Positions 47,401 to 60,200 of a stretch of 64,000 bases of DNA are shown here, piece after piece. The notes beneath the pieces are model-generated. The model did not search any database and was not told where the DNA came from. It saw only the letters and a list, made by a program, of their open reading frames with translations. Where the stretch lies: the NCBI GenBank assembly GCA_963920665.1, contig OY987265.1, positions 16,621,001 to 16,685,000 on the forward strand, in the 5' to 3' direction. The position numbers and the translations under genes were made by a program. This stretch comes from Straminergon stramineum. Taxonomy: Eukaryota; Streptophyta; Bryopsida; Hypnales; Calliergonaceae. The first letter of the stretch is position 1, and every line of letters begins with the position of its first letter.

Positions 47401-49581
47401 CACTCGCGTGTGCCCACTTGGAATTTCTGATTGGCCCAGGATTGTGCAAATCGATCCTTGAATTCCTCTGCTGATTGCCCCTCATATGACCAATCTAGCA
47501 ATTGCGGCCTTATTTGTAGCAGGTGGTATAGGTCTAGAGCTTTGCAAATGACTGGCGGGACTGGTTTTAGGCGCAATGTTGCCAACTCATCAGCCTTCAC
47601 GCGTGCCGCCATCTTGACCTCATGCTCGTCCCGCCTCAACCACTCTACCCGACCCAAAGTAGATGCTGCCAACTCTGGATGATACATCTTGGGTTTAGGA
47701 GTCCCGTGACCACACATCCAGTACTGTTGGAGTGCATGGTTCCCTTCGTATTGCCCTGTCCAGGGAACAATAGCCAAGCCGTTGCCACTCCAATCCAACT
47801 TTGTAGGCGTTGTTTGAATGGGGGAGTCTGGATCAGGGTCGTAGTCAGGCGACATGTCGCGCGGGGCTGCCTTCTGCAACTCTTCTTCATGTGCCAAAAT
47901 CCGGTCAATAGCTGTCTCTTCATCCATTGCTTGGTGAGCATGTTGCAGTAGCTGTTGCATCTGTGCTTCCCGCTTTAGTATTTCGGACGACTTATCCTCT
48001 GGTTCAGGCGTCTATCTAGCCGATCTCTGCTCCATACCATCTCCGCTATCAGCTTGTTTCGTACGTGTTGTGATGATTGGAGGAACACCCTTCGGAGAAG
48101 AAGATCGTGGACTTCTTGGCGAGCCGGCGACCCTCCCTCCGCCGTTCTTCAACAGTGCGCCTCCAGAACCCTTACTCTGTTTACTAGGGAGCTCTTCTAA
48201 AGTTTGAAGTCCAGCATCACTATCGGACGTGAGTTTCCGTTTTCGATTGGATGCTTGCAGAGGTAGTGTACTTTCGTTGCCTCGTCGTCCCCAGACAGGG
48301 TCAGTTCCAGACGTGGCCCTCCCCTTCGATGTCTTCATTTGCGATACAATCTACGTGACGGATCGAGGGTCCAGGTGGCCTTCTTCCTGCTCTGCTTGGA
48401 TTGGTTCAATTGGCTTCCCTTGTTTGCACGCTTCTTCTATGCGCAGTGAGCCCTCCCCTGCTTTAGTCTTGTTCTTGCATCTGAGCGTGACTAGGAAGTC
48501 CTCGCTACTGTCATGACTATCATCCCGATTAGTAGTTGTCTTCACTGCCTCCGTCGGTGGATTGTCTTGCCGATGCCGCACCGCCTTTTGCTTCTGCCGA
48601 CTATCCCTTAGACTCTTCTTCATTGCCACATCGCCGCTTCCATCCTCAGTGGCCGTGGCATGCTTCTTCCTTTTTATAAGCCCTACAGCGTCCCCCCCCC
48701 TCCTCCGTCTGTTTTGGAAGCTTCACTACCACGGCAATGTCAGAAGTAGGAGGCGTGTGTTTCATCCCCTTGACAACATTGGAGACTTTTTCCCTCACCC
48801 TGGATACCTTGGCAAGTCCAACCGTGTCGTTCTTCTCATTGCAACGAATGACTTTCTTCTGCACATCCACGTCCTTCCCCTTTCTAATCATCTCTGAAAC
48901 TTTGCCCTGCCCCCTTCCTTGGTCAAGATAGGGCAATAAGCGCAATGGATTGCCCACGCTGTCTTTCATGGTAGGACATTGCGAATCCCACCTGTGCTTG
49001 TTGAGCCGCATTTTGTTGGCAAAGGTCTTGTTTCCACAGTGAATGCATTGGAAGAATTTCCGCTTGCCATCGCCCGAGCGTGGAATGTCAGTTGCTGCAC
49101 TGATGGCGCACTCCTCCAGTAGTCTCCGAAATTCTTCCACGCTGCCATAGTTCACCTCGAAACTCCGGTTGTCGTCTTGTCGATGGTCACAGACTGCCAA
49201 AAGCCTGTCTTTTGCCCCGGCTGCTCATGTCCATGACCTCCCTCAGCCGTGGCACCCTAGACCCATCATTCCTATGAGTGCATGCGCCTACAAGAGGACT
49301 ACAAATCTGCCTGAATTGTAAAGTAGACAAAAAAACAACGCTGGAAGAGGAGGTTTTAGTAAATTACCTCGGAATTGTTCATCTCTTCAGCAGCGCTGGG
49401 ATTTGCCTTCTGCTCCAACGTTGCACTTTGTTGTGCATTCTTCTGCTTTGCCATGGCATAGCAAAATCGGCCAGGAGCTCCAACGTCGGCAGAAGTGAAC
49501 CAATTTTGGAAACCTATGTGCTCACCCCAACGGAACACAGGTTCGTAGTAGTAGTATTTGTCAGGGTAGTGAAACCCAACC
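44443..49581 (-). pseudogene. Zinc-finger/Ulp1-like (C48) protease gene, copy 2, broken
   Basis: Mirror of the copy 1 gene. Supported exons in transcription order include about 49204-47373, 46991-46652, 46546-45385 and 45289-44443. His, Asp, Gln and Cys of the C48 core are at codons beginning 44940, 44895, 44769 and 44751. The same lesions occur here: a nine-C run at 48692-48700 (plus-strand view), TAG at 48353, TAG at 48014 and TAA at 45081. Because both copies share all four, the gene was already broken when the copies separated, or these sites are read in some way I cannot see. The first exons are uncertain, as in copy 1. Confidence 0.75.
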
Positions 49582-51000
49582 CTGCATCCAATTCAGTAGT
49601 GGACATTGGGACATTTAGTGATGGCTATGCATTTTCACTCCGCCCGTCAATGTTGTCCCTCACCATACCAAAACTATCCAACAATCGAAAGCTAGTTCTG
49701 AAGTAGTACCCGTAGACATCCAACCAATAGCTATGACATTGAACCCGCTAACCTCACCTGGCAATGTTTGACATGGGAGGAGGTAGCTTGATGCGCAGCA
49801 AGCTTACCTAAGCAAGTAAGTGTACCCTAAACTATTCAGGACGAGAATTACAATGCCTTGTAACTCTTAATGAGCTACAGCAACTTCCACCGTGAATTGG
49901 TGGTGCTCGGTGCTCTCATTGGAACTGCCTCACCCTGCTCAAAAGAACAATGGAGCACTAAATGCGACAGGGAGGGAGAATGGACGCAAAAATTAACATT
50001 GACATGGCTTAAACCCTAAGCGTTGAAGTGTGAACGAAATGGAGATCGGACAACAATTCCAACCATCAGAAATTAGAGAAGCAGCAAGAGGGAATAGAGC
50101 AGAATGTCAAACCTGTCGAAGAAGGAGACACACAAACAATTCTTGTTGTCCGCAGTGCGCAATCTGTAGCCGTTGAATTGATGTCTTTGCCATCAACTCC
50201 ATAACTCCTGAAGCCGTTAAAATCGTGATGATGTAGCTCGAAAATCGTCCAGCAATAAGTTCGAAGTGACCGCGAGGAGGTCTTCAACTATTGGAAAACC
50301 TAGAGAGTGAATTGACAACAAACCCTACAACTTACAATCATCAATCGGAATTGCGACAAACCTACAGTAGAAGCGCTATGAAGAGGCGAGAAGAAAGATA
50401 TAAATGTAGGGGCGCAAACAACAGATTGTGCACCCGAATCAGCGAAACATTGGTAGCTTGCTTTTCCGTCGACCAAACGGGGAGGAATCTGCCCCGCACA
50501 CGCTTCTAGTTTTGAGTAAGGCCGACCCAAGTGTAGAGGCAGATTTGAAATGCCCCCTCCCGCTCGAAACACAGCAGTCCTATACACGTTGAACTTGTAA
50601 AAAGCCATTTGTGGACCTTCTGGGAATTTCCGGAGCTTTAAAAAGTCCATGCAAATCCACAATTTTAATATGCAAATATGATTTATTTTAAAGTGGTCCG
50701 TAAACCCAAACCCAAAGTAGTCATGTTGGACATGAAAATGGAAAAGAAAACACAAAAACATGACGTCAGCATTCCAAAATTATAACGTCTCATCTTCATA
50801 GTGTTGAGATTGTCGAAGTCATTTGAAGTCTTCTAAGTAATATTTTCCACAACAAAGCCTCACAATTGCAAATTAAGAGAAGACTAGGTTTCATGGTAGC
50901 ACACCGAAAAAACCCATTCATATCTTTTTGAATTCCACATATTTTTCTCGTTATTTTGAAAAATGTTAAAATTCCTAAACTTTAAGGCATGTACTGTGAG

Positions 51001-51130
51001 TCATCTTTTCCCCACCAAATCCCTAAACCCTCCACTTAAAAAAAATAATGGACCGCTAAAGGAAGCCCCAAAAAATGGGGTGAGTATTTGGGCCTTCCTT
51101 TCCCCACAAAATCCCTAAACCCTCCACTTA
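51001..51130. repeat. Short remnant of the 93-bp terminal array in copy 2
   Basis: About 1.3 units of the repeat that makes up 7467-8380. It holds one AATGGACCGCTAAAGGAAGC core (complement of the TIR-like TTTAGCGGTCCATT) and two CCTCCACTTAA landmarks. It ends abruptly at 51130 in TTAA, where copia leader sequence starts. Confidence 0.8.
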
Positions 51131-51618
51131 ACGACTTCACCGAGCCTCCTTGCGCCCTCTTTCACCTCCCTCACACAAACCTCTCTCCGTACTGCTTCAA
51201 ACTTATTTTTTATTTTTTTTTTTTGTTATTATTTTTTCAAACCCTCTTCGGCTCCAATTTTTTTTCTCTTCTCTATCTTCTTCCTTCTTCACTTCCATCT
51301 CTTCGCCTCAAGCTTGACGCTTCGTCTCTCCAAGCTCTCCCAACCCCAAGTGTTTTTCATTTTTATTTTTATTTTATTCATTTTAGACTTTTCATATTAT
51401 TTTATATTTTTATATTTTTATATTCTTTATCTAAGACATTCTCTTTATCTTTATATTATCTTTTATCTTTATCTTTATCTTTTTACTTTTACTTTTACTT
51501 TTCTATATTTATCTTTATCTTTAATTCTCATTTCGAAACCCTAATTTTCTCAAAACCCTAATTTTCTTTGAGAAGCATTTTTGTTTCTCCTTCTTTATTT
51601 TTTTTTCTCTTTTCCATT

Positions 51619-54600
51619 ATGGCTACTTCCACTTCCTCAGTTGCTACTTCTACCACTGTTTCGATATCCGCTACCGCTATTGAGGCACCGCGACTTCAGC
51701 CACTTTTATTTCCACAATTGGCAGCGGATGGGAGCAATTATTTATTGTGGGCAAAAACTGCAAAAGCGTATGTATTTGCAGAGAATTTATCAGACTCTAT
51801 TTCATTTGATATAGATACTACTGTAAGTGCTTCCGTTTCTCCCACTACTTCTTGGAAGACTTTACTTTTGCTTCGTCGTCATCTTGTTCCTTCTCTACAG
51901 CATCAGTATTTGGAACTAGAACAACCAAATGAGCTTTGGCAAAAGCTCAAATCTCGCTTTGATCACCAGAAAACAATCTTTCTTCCGAGAGCCCTTCATG
52001 ATTGGACTCATTTACGAGTGTTGGATTTTCCAACACTTATTGCTTTCAATAATGAATTGTACCGCATTATATCTCAACTGAGATTATATGGTCAATCCAT
52101 TACCGAACAAGAAATGATCGAGAAAACTCTCTCAACATTTCCACCTGTATCTACTGTACTTGCACAACAGTACAGAAACATGAAATTTGACAATCACTCA
52201 GATCTCATGTCTTTGTTACTTCTTGCTGGAAAGCAAAACGAACTCCTCTTGCGAAATGCACAGGCTCGTCCTATTGGAACTACGGTTCCTGAGTCTCATG
52301 TTGCCAAGGTTTCTAATTCTAAACCTAAGGCTCACAAATATAGAAAATATCGCAACAAGCACTCGGGTAGCTATAGTCGTGACAACCAACCAACACAGCG
52401 GAGAAATACTACTTCTTCTACTAACAACCATGGTAAGCGTCCATCAGAGACGCGTTCTTGCCACAAATGTGGTAGAGTGGGCCATCTAGCAAATGCTTGT
52501 CGAACATTAGACTATTTTGTCAAATTATTCCAAGAAAACAAGAAGCTACGAGCTCAAACTCAAGAGGCCCATACTATGGATGCGCCCATAGATCCATTTG
52601 GAGTTGACGACCTAGAAACGTATGTTGTTGATGACACCTCCACTGGTGAGTCTTGTGATGCGCTCCTTGACTTTGCAACTACACATACAATCCTACAAGA
52701 TAAACAATTTTTTGATTCAAAGAATCTTTCAATTTGGCAAACCAGAAATTTAATAACTATGGCTAGATCGAATGTCTTTCGTTTCCAGGAGGGACCAGCA
52801 AAGGTGATATTGCCTGAGGGCAACACCATTACATGCATGCGTGCTATGTTTTCTCCCTCTACGCCTCGGAGCCTGATCAGCTATCGAGATGTACGTACCA
52901 ATGGTTATCATCTCTCGACCATAATTCTAGATAGGCGAGAGGCTCTGGTTTTTGTACAAAATAATAAAGTGGTGGAAAAAGCCTTTGCTGCGGCAAGTGG
53001 CTTATATCGGATTCCAATCCGACCACCTATTGTATCTAGTTTTGCTTTATCTTCTAAAGATAATAAAATTTCTATTTGGCATGAAAGATTGGGTCATCCT
53101 GGCTCTACTTTATTTCGCAAAATCCTTCCATGTATTGCTGGCCATAATTTACAACCAGCAGATGTCAATTCTATGACATTATGTCAAGCATGTGTACAAG
53201 GCAAATTAATTGCCAAACCCTCTCTGTGGAAACTTCCTCATGAATTACCACCATTACTTTCCAGACTACATGGTGATATTTGTGGTCCAATAACCCCCAT
53301 GTCTGGACCATTCAGATATTTTTTAGTTTTGGTTGATGCATTCGGCTAACAATCACATGTCTCATTACTTTCAACAAGAAATTTGGCTTTTGCCAATTTA
53401 CTTTCAATGTTGATCCGTTTCAAGGCTCATTTTCCTGATTATCCAATCAAAACACTACGTATGGATAATGCTCAAGAATTTCGATCAAGATCTTTTGAAG
53501 ATTATTGTACTGCAACAAGAATTGATTTGACATATTCAGTTCCATATGAACATGCTCAAAATGGATTGGCAGAATCTTTTATCAAACGGATTCAACTTAT
53601 TACGAGACCCTTGCTTCTTCATGCAAATTTGCCTCCATCTATGTGGGGTCATGTAGTTCTCCATGCTGCAAATCTAATTCGCCTTTGTCCTTCATCTGTG
53701 GAGATTGCTTCTTCACAAGAGCTTCTTTCAGGACGTGTTCCCAATGTATCATATTTACGTGTTTTTGGTTGCCGCGTATGGGTTCCAATCCCAGAACCAC
53801 AATGTCGTACTATTGGAGCTCATCGGCAAGAAGGCATTTATGTTGGTTTCGATTCTCCAAGCATCATTCGTTACATTAATCCATCCACTGGTACGCTGCT
53901 TCGTGCCCGTTTTGATAACTGTAGATTTGAAGAAGACATATTTCCATCTTTGACAGGAGGAGTATCAATTCCCAAGACTCCAACAGGCCTTACATTCAAG
54001 GCACCTGAGACATTTACATTGAATCCTGATCCTAGAACATCTTTGGCCGAAACTAAGGTTGCCAAAATTTTGCATTTGCAAAAGATTGCGGATCAAACAC
54101 CTGATGGATTCAATAATACAACAAGAATTACGAAAAATCCGCTGAATGAAGCTCAGAATGTTCCTGCTCGCATTTCAGCACTAGACACTATAGCTACTCC
54201 AACTCTTCAATCAATGGGCAAACGGACTCGTGGACCAGATAAACAACCACGCAAGCGCAAAGCAATGGCTGATGCTATTCACCCTTCTATACCTTTAGCA
54301 ACCACCTCCAATTTTCTGGAATCATCCATCTCAGATTGTCCGTCCACATCTAATACCATCAATATTCTTGAGGAAGCAGTTCCTACTCAACAGCATACAA
54401 CGATTCAGTTGAATAATGAATTATCTATAATGTATTGTGGAACTAGTGATGTATGGGACAGAGCAAATATTGCAATTGATGACTCATTTATTTGTATGAT
54501 TGTTGAACATCTTTCTTGCGAGAAAGATGATCCTGAACCAAACACTATTGAAGAAGCGATGCGTCGCTCTGATTGGCTAAAGTGGAAAGCTGCTATCGAG

Positions 54601-56157
54601 GAGGAGTACGCCTCTTTGCGTAAGAGAGAGGTCTTTGGACCTATTATCAATAATCTTACTTCTCGACCTCTTGGATACAAGCTAGTATTTGTGCGTAAAC
54701 GTAATGATACTGGCCAAATTATCCGTTATAAAGTTCGCCTTGTTGTTCAAGGCTTTACACAAAAATTTGGAATTGACTATGATTCCACATATTCACCAGT
54801 TATGGATTCTATTACTTTCCGATATCTTCTTGGGATGGCCGTACATGCCATTCTTGAGATGCGACTTATGGATGTAGTAACTGCTTATTTATATGGATCA
54901 CTTAATGCTCATATTTATATGAACGTCCCACCTAGTCTTGAAACCACAAGTCCAACTACACCAATCCCAGGTAAACATCGTGGTGTTAAATTACAACAGG
55001 CATTATATGGTTTGAAGCAATCTGGACGCATGTGGTATCAACGACTACGAGATTTTCTTATCCAACATCACTTTGTAAACAATCCATTACTTCCATGTCT
55101 TTTTATCAAACACAACACACATGGATTTGTCATCATTGCAGTCTACGTTGATGATTTGAATCTTGTAGGCACTACATCTGCTTGTATTGCAACTACTCAA
55201 CTTCTTACTCGTGAGTTTGAGATGAAATTACTTGGTAAAACTACCTTTTGCATTGGTTTACAAGTTCCTCACTTGAAAGATGGAGGTATTTTTCTTTTAT
55301 AAATGACTTATATTACTCGAATCTTAAAAAGATTCAACATGATCGATGCCTATCCACTTTCTACACCTATGGTTGGTCATAGCAACAAAGGTGATGATCC
55401 TTATCGCCCTTGCGAGGAGGAGGAGGAACCATTGAGTGAACAATATCCGTACCTCGCCGCGGTCGGAGCACTTTTATATTTGGCTACATCTACAAGGCCT
55501 GATATTGCATTCGCAGTTAGTGTCCTTGCGAGACATAGTGCTCGTCCTACACTACGACATTGGAACGGCATTAAGCACCTTCTTCGTTATTTGAAAGGAA
55601 CTGAAGATTTGGGATTACATTATACTCGATCAGTAGATCCCACATTGATCGGATATGCTGATGGTGGTTATAGATCTGACCCTGCAACATCCAAGTCTCA
55701 AACAGGCTATGTTTTCTTACGACATGGAGCTGCAATATCTTGGAAATCGGTAAAACAAACGATAACTGCAACATCATCCAATCATGCAGAAATTATTGCT
55801 TTGCATGAAGCATCTCGAGAATGTATTTGGTTAAGATCAATGGATAAATTTATTCGGACAAACTGTGGATTATCATATGATGATTCTCCAACTACCTTAT
55901 ATGAAGACAACAGTGCTTGTGTTGCACAAATGCAAGTGGGTTTTATCAAAGGAGACCGAACTAAACATATTGATCCAAAATATTTTAGTTTTACCCATGA
56001 CTTAATTACTAACCGAGCACTTGAAATCAAGAAAATTATATCAGCAAATAATCTTGCTGATCTTTTTACCAAGGCTCTTCCTTTATGTATCCATCGTCGA
56101 CTTATTCATGGCATTGGTATGCGACGGCTCAATATTTTGGAGCAAGAGATTCAATAG
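51619..56157 (+). pseudogene. Copia gag-pol polyprotein with two in-frame TAA codons
   Basis: One frame of 1512 codons from the ATG at 51619. A gag core is followed by a CHKCGRVGHLANAC zinc knuckle (residue 281). The protease has LDFATTHTIL (about 351), where the active-site triplet is usually D-S/T-G/A. Integrase has its HHCC finger (about 488 on), LHGDICGP, TLRMDNAQEF and NGLAESF, so D, D and E are all present. RT has LYGLKQS and YVDD (about 1176). RNase H follows with ATSTRPDIAFAV, SWKSVKQ and the final TKHIDPKYF/LADLFTKALP block. TAA codons at 53347 (integrase) and 55300 (between RT and RNase H) break an otherwise unshifted frame. It would encode the virus-like particle and replication enzymes of the retrotransposon. 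Recent inactivation is likely, as no frameshift is present. Confidence 0.9.
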
Positions 56158-56716
56158 ATTATTACTATGCAATTTGTAAAAGCCTTTTGATATCTTTCCA
56201 TGGATTTTTCCCATTGGGTTTTACCATGAGAATAGATTGATAAAGGTGTTGTACTCTTTTTCCTTCATCTGTGGTTTTATCCTTAATTATAAACAAGGTT
56301 TTCCCAGATAAGGTTTTAATGAGGCAGCAATTGTAATCTTACGAGATTTCAAAATTTATCTCATAGGATATTGCATAGAAAAAGATCGTGGTGAGAACCA
56401 CGGTTTAGTAATCAATGCTGGAGCTTGTTAACGATCTTGGGGTGCATTGCATCTTGTCACAACTCAGGGGTAGGATAGTGGGTCGACTGTATATTCCTGC
56501 CTCACTAGCATGCCAAGCTGCAAGTTACTCAACCAATCAACGAGGCCGACAAGTTTCGAACCTCGGACCGATCGGTTAACCACCGACGTACCAACCAGCC
56601 GACCAAGTCCACGACTTGGCGACCGTATTTGGTTTTCAGTCGAATTTATTACCTTCATTGACAGGCCGATTTTATTATTATTATTTCGCCGATACTATGT
56701 TCGAGCGAGGAGGAGT

Positions 56717-56919
56717 GTTAAGATACATAGTGTAAACGCTCTCCATACATGTGGCGAGTTAGTCAACAAAGTAGTTCTTAGCCAATAGGAAGAGAGTACT
56801 ATTCATCGTCTCTCTCCCCTTGTATATACTTCCTACTATCAATGTTAGTATGGGTATTTTTCTCTTGCAACTTTGTGTTTGTATTCTTTAAGGTTTTGTT
56901 TCGTTTATTATACTCAACA
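56717..56919 (+). repeat. 203-bp copia LTR
   Basis: It starts TGTTAAGATACATAG and ends ACTCAACA; the ends TGTT ... AACA are short inverted repeats, as usual for LTRs. A TATA-like CTTGTATATAC lies near 56819, fitting an LTR promoter. It is preceded by a purine tract and followed by CGTTATCAGCACG, a primer-binding-site-like sequence, so it has the surroundings of both a 3' and a 5' LTR. Confidence 0.7.
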
Positions 56920-57240
56920 CGTTATCAGCACGCTCTCATGCTATAGTTCGAACGTTCTCACACTTTCAGTTTTCTATTTTTTTTTTCCTCTCTCTTCCAA
57001 TTTAGAATTTTGTTTTTTGGAGGAGCTTTGAAGCCCCTCCAGTTTGCCTCCACTTTGTCCCTGCGGCCCTCCCTACTCTCTCTCTGCACACTAGAGACCC
57101 TTCCTACTGTCTGCTTCCCCCGGCCAACTCTTCCTAGGCCTGCTCCCCACCGGCCTCTTCTCCCTGGCGTGCTCCAGTACAGCCTGCCCTCCCGGCCTTC
57201 TCCTTCCCGGCCTCCACCAAGCCTCCGATGACCAAAAATA
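56920..57240 (+). other. Primer-binding-site-like sequence and truncated leader
   Basis: CGTTATCAGCACG follows the LTR at once, as primer-binding sites do after a 5' LTR in plant copia elements. Next comes a pyrimidine-rich stretch (CTCTCTCTTCC, GGCCTTCTCC and similar) like a gag leader. It stops near 57240, where plain AT-rich DNA begins and no gag follows. The open frame at 57010-57231 is low-complexity Pro/Leu/Arg and is not a gene. Confidence 0.45.
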
Positions 57241-60200
57241 GTCTAAATTTCAAACTTTGAATGATTTTTAAAATTAACATATCACCATCCCAAATCTATG
57301 GACGAGGAATTGTAATCAACATCCAAATATTAGGAAAGATTTCACTACAATTCAATGTCGAAACATATGCTCTAAATGAGGGGTGGAGAGATTTTTTTTA
57401 TAATGAAATTCATTATCCATCACGAATCTTCAAAGGGTATGGGACAATTTGAAGATGAGAGCTTGACCACTCATTGTCAAAACGCAGGAATTGTGTGCAA
57501 TGTAGAACTTCAAACCTCATGTAGGCACAGTAGAATAACTTTTTTCAAGAAACTTTGAACTAAAAAAATTGGTAAATCAAACTAAATTTCATCTCCAAAT
57601 ATTTGTTCAAGATTCTAAGCCTCCAATCAAAACTTTGGGACAAAATTCAAAAAGAGGTTGGGACAAACCCCTAAAGTTTCATTGCATATTAACCCCTCAA
57701 TGCCCAAAGCCTTTTTTGAGCTTCTTGAAATTTGCTCTAAATTGAACTAAAAGCCAACATTTTGATAAGTTCTATCAATTTTTTTAAATTGTAACCATAC
57801 AAATTCAAACCTAACACGTCAAGTTTCAAATGGGAAAAGAAAAGTTTACAATATCACTTATGAATTTGAAAGATTGTAATGTTTGATCATGAGGGGGTTC
57901 AAACTAGGAAACCAATTTGAAGTCTTTTCATCCTCTTTTCACATGTCAAATCTAAAAAATTGGTTACTAAAAAAAGGTGAGGGTTAAAGGGCAAAACATC
58001 GGCATAACCCTAATGAACTTACAGCTTCTCAAAAACATTTCTTTTCTTTTTTTAAAAGAATTTTTCATGTTATATTTTTGGTAAGATCTAGTGTTTTTGA
58101 GAGCCCTTAATACTAGAAAATCAAGATTTGCAATGGAAACCCTTGCACAAAATCTTGAATAGAAAATTCATAATGATTCATTTTCATAATTTGATTTTTG
58201 ATGCTAAAACTAAACTTCCAAAATAATTTTAAAATAAAAAATACAAAAAATAGGAACTTGGTTAGTTTTTATTTAACTTCAAAGTTTTATTGACAAGAGA
58301 ATTCAGTACCTCGAGCATTTTAAGGATTAAAGTAGGTATCTCCTTAATTACTATTATTATTAGGTGAGTCAAATTTTCATATTTTCTTCTTGGCAAGTGA
58401 AAGGAGCTTTCAACACACCAAAGAATGCAACATTTGAATATTGTATGCAAAAGTCATGATGGGTCAAATCTTTTTTTGATAGAGGTATAGAATTGTTCTT
58501 CGACATAGTTACATATTGATTTTGAAGATGTACACTAAGTGATGATGGTCTTGGGTTAGTGGTGCATATAGGGTATCTAGGTTATAGTTGCACTCCACGA
58601 CAAGGAAAAACACAAACATTTGGGACACCACAAATTTGTTCAGTGCCATTAACTTACCCTAAGCTTATTGCAAATTGATTTTGCAATATATTTGAACCAT
58701 TTTTTTCATTTTCATATTGGGACCACGCTACACTAAAAAAATATTTAGTGTCATCCATACCTAGCTATTTACTGAAGGCTATAATTTTCTACAAAAGATG
58801 AATATTTTTACCAAGAATGTAGATATCAATACAATTCAAAGAAAAAAATTCCTATAAATATGGTTGGCAAAAGTATTTGTCAAAAGGAGAAATTTATATC
58901 ATTTTAAAATCAATTTGTCTTGGTGACAAAGATTACAATTATTAGTGTAGTGAAAGAGTGAAAAAAAAAATTTGAAAAAAATTATTCAAATTGAAGCAAG
59001 AAGTCCATTGTGGATTGTTTGGTCATTGTACATAGATATAGTTATTTGATTCACATTTTTTTGTATGCATGAGAACGAAAAATGAGGATTAATTTCACAT
59101 GCATTTCAATCAACTCATTTTTTGAAAAAATTGATACATTATAGGGTGTTCAATGTAAAAGCATATAGCTTCCCATTGTCGACTGGAGGGAGGGACTATT
59201 CTTGTCTTTGGGGATTCTAATGTGTCTCTTATTTTCCTTACATAGTTCCAATGGAAATCCAAAAGCACCCTTGGTAGAGTGAAACAAAGAATGAGCCTTT
59301 AGCCATGTGTAGTGTGCTCATTGAATTCATGAAATGGTGACTATCTAATCCAACTCTACAACTTTGAGTCCCAATTGTACACTCAATGCAAGAAAAATTA
59401 CATTAGAATACAACAAAATTGAATTTGATCTAAACATAGAGCTTTGAATTGAACTCCAATCTCAATAGTGGATCTACTTACTTTAGTCAATCTATAAAGC
59501 TAGTTCAAGGGGAAGTTGGGCTACACACATAACATGTGTCCATGAGAAGTTGTTTCTCTTCAATGTTGTTATTCATGCTACACTATCGTAATAATGAAAT
59601 TTAGTATTTTTAACACTTGTTACAAACGCTAACTGTCAATATGAGCATCAATTATCAACTACATTTCTACTAGAGAAAACATAACTATTAGCAAGATAGG
59701 ACAACTTGCACTATATTAGTATTTTAAATTAAATGGTCCATATGAACACTAATCACCAACTAAAAAATGAGAATTATTATGAATTTGGTGATGTGATAAA
59801 TAACATTGTAAATCATATAATACTGAGTACTAAATATTATTCACAATGCAATTTCCCTTCACATGGCTCCTTGTCTTTTGTTGAAATAAGAAAGTACATT
59901 ACAAAAATGCATTTTGAAAGGTCATAAAACCATATCTTTTTGCTTGGGAGTTCACAAATACAAGATGTGCATAGCTAACTTGAGGAGATCTTTGGCTAGA
60001 TATTAGGTCACCTTTGAAACAACTAGTCCAATGTCTTATGTGGCTTCTATTTCAAAAATTCATGCATGAACTCATCAAAATTTAAATTGGAAAAAAGATA
60101 CAAGCATGAGAATTAAACTTATCTCTCTCAAGTGTCCCTAAGCTATGTTTACTTGTAATCGCCGTGTATTTGCAATTTAGCCAAAATGAAGTGGAATTTG

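Larger units (their letters stand above)
38489..51130 (-). mobile_element. Mutator-like element (MULE), copy 2, inverted relative to copy 1
   Basis: Every position x of copy 1 from about 8260 to 20895 pairs with 59384 minus x here, with no net insertion or deletion over ~12.5 kb. The transposase lies on + (39296-43173) and the Ulp1-like gene on - (49581-44443). The end at 38489 begins TGCGTTCACTATTTCTCACC. The other end holds only about 1.3 units of the 93-bp repeat (51001-51130), against about ten in copy 1. It then abuts the leader of the copia element. I saw eight substitutions relative to copy 1, all near the ends. Confidence 0.85.
51131..56919 (+). mobile_element. Ty1/copia LTR retrotransposon lacking a recognisable 5' LTR
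   Basis: A pyrimidine-rich leader (51131-51618), a gag-pol frame (51619-56157), a ~550-bp 3' untranslated region, a purine-rich tract (AGCGAGGAGGAG at 56705-56716) and a 3' LTR (56717-56919). No copy of the LTR is seen upstream of gag. The leader begins right at the end of MULE copy 2, so the 5' LTR has been lost or displaced by a rearrangement at that junction. The order protease, integrase, RT, RNase H marks it as copia, not gypsy. Confidence 0.85.

Noticed and set aside
57010..57231. Proline/arginine-rich 73-codon frame
   Set aside because: Pyrimidine-rich leader sequence; low complexity and no domain.
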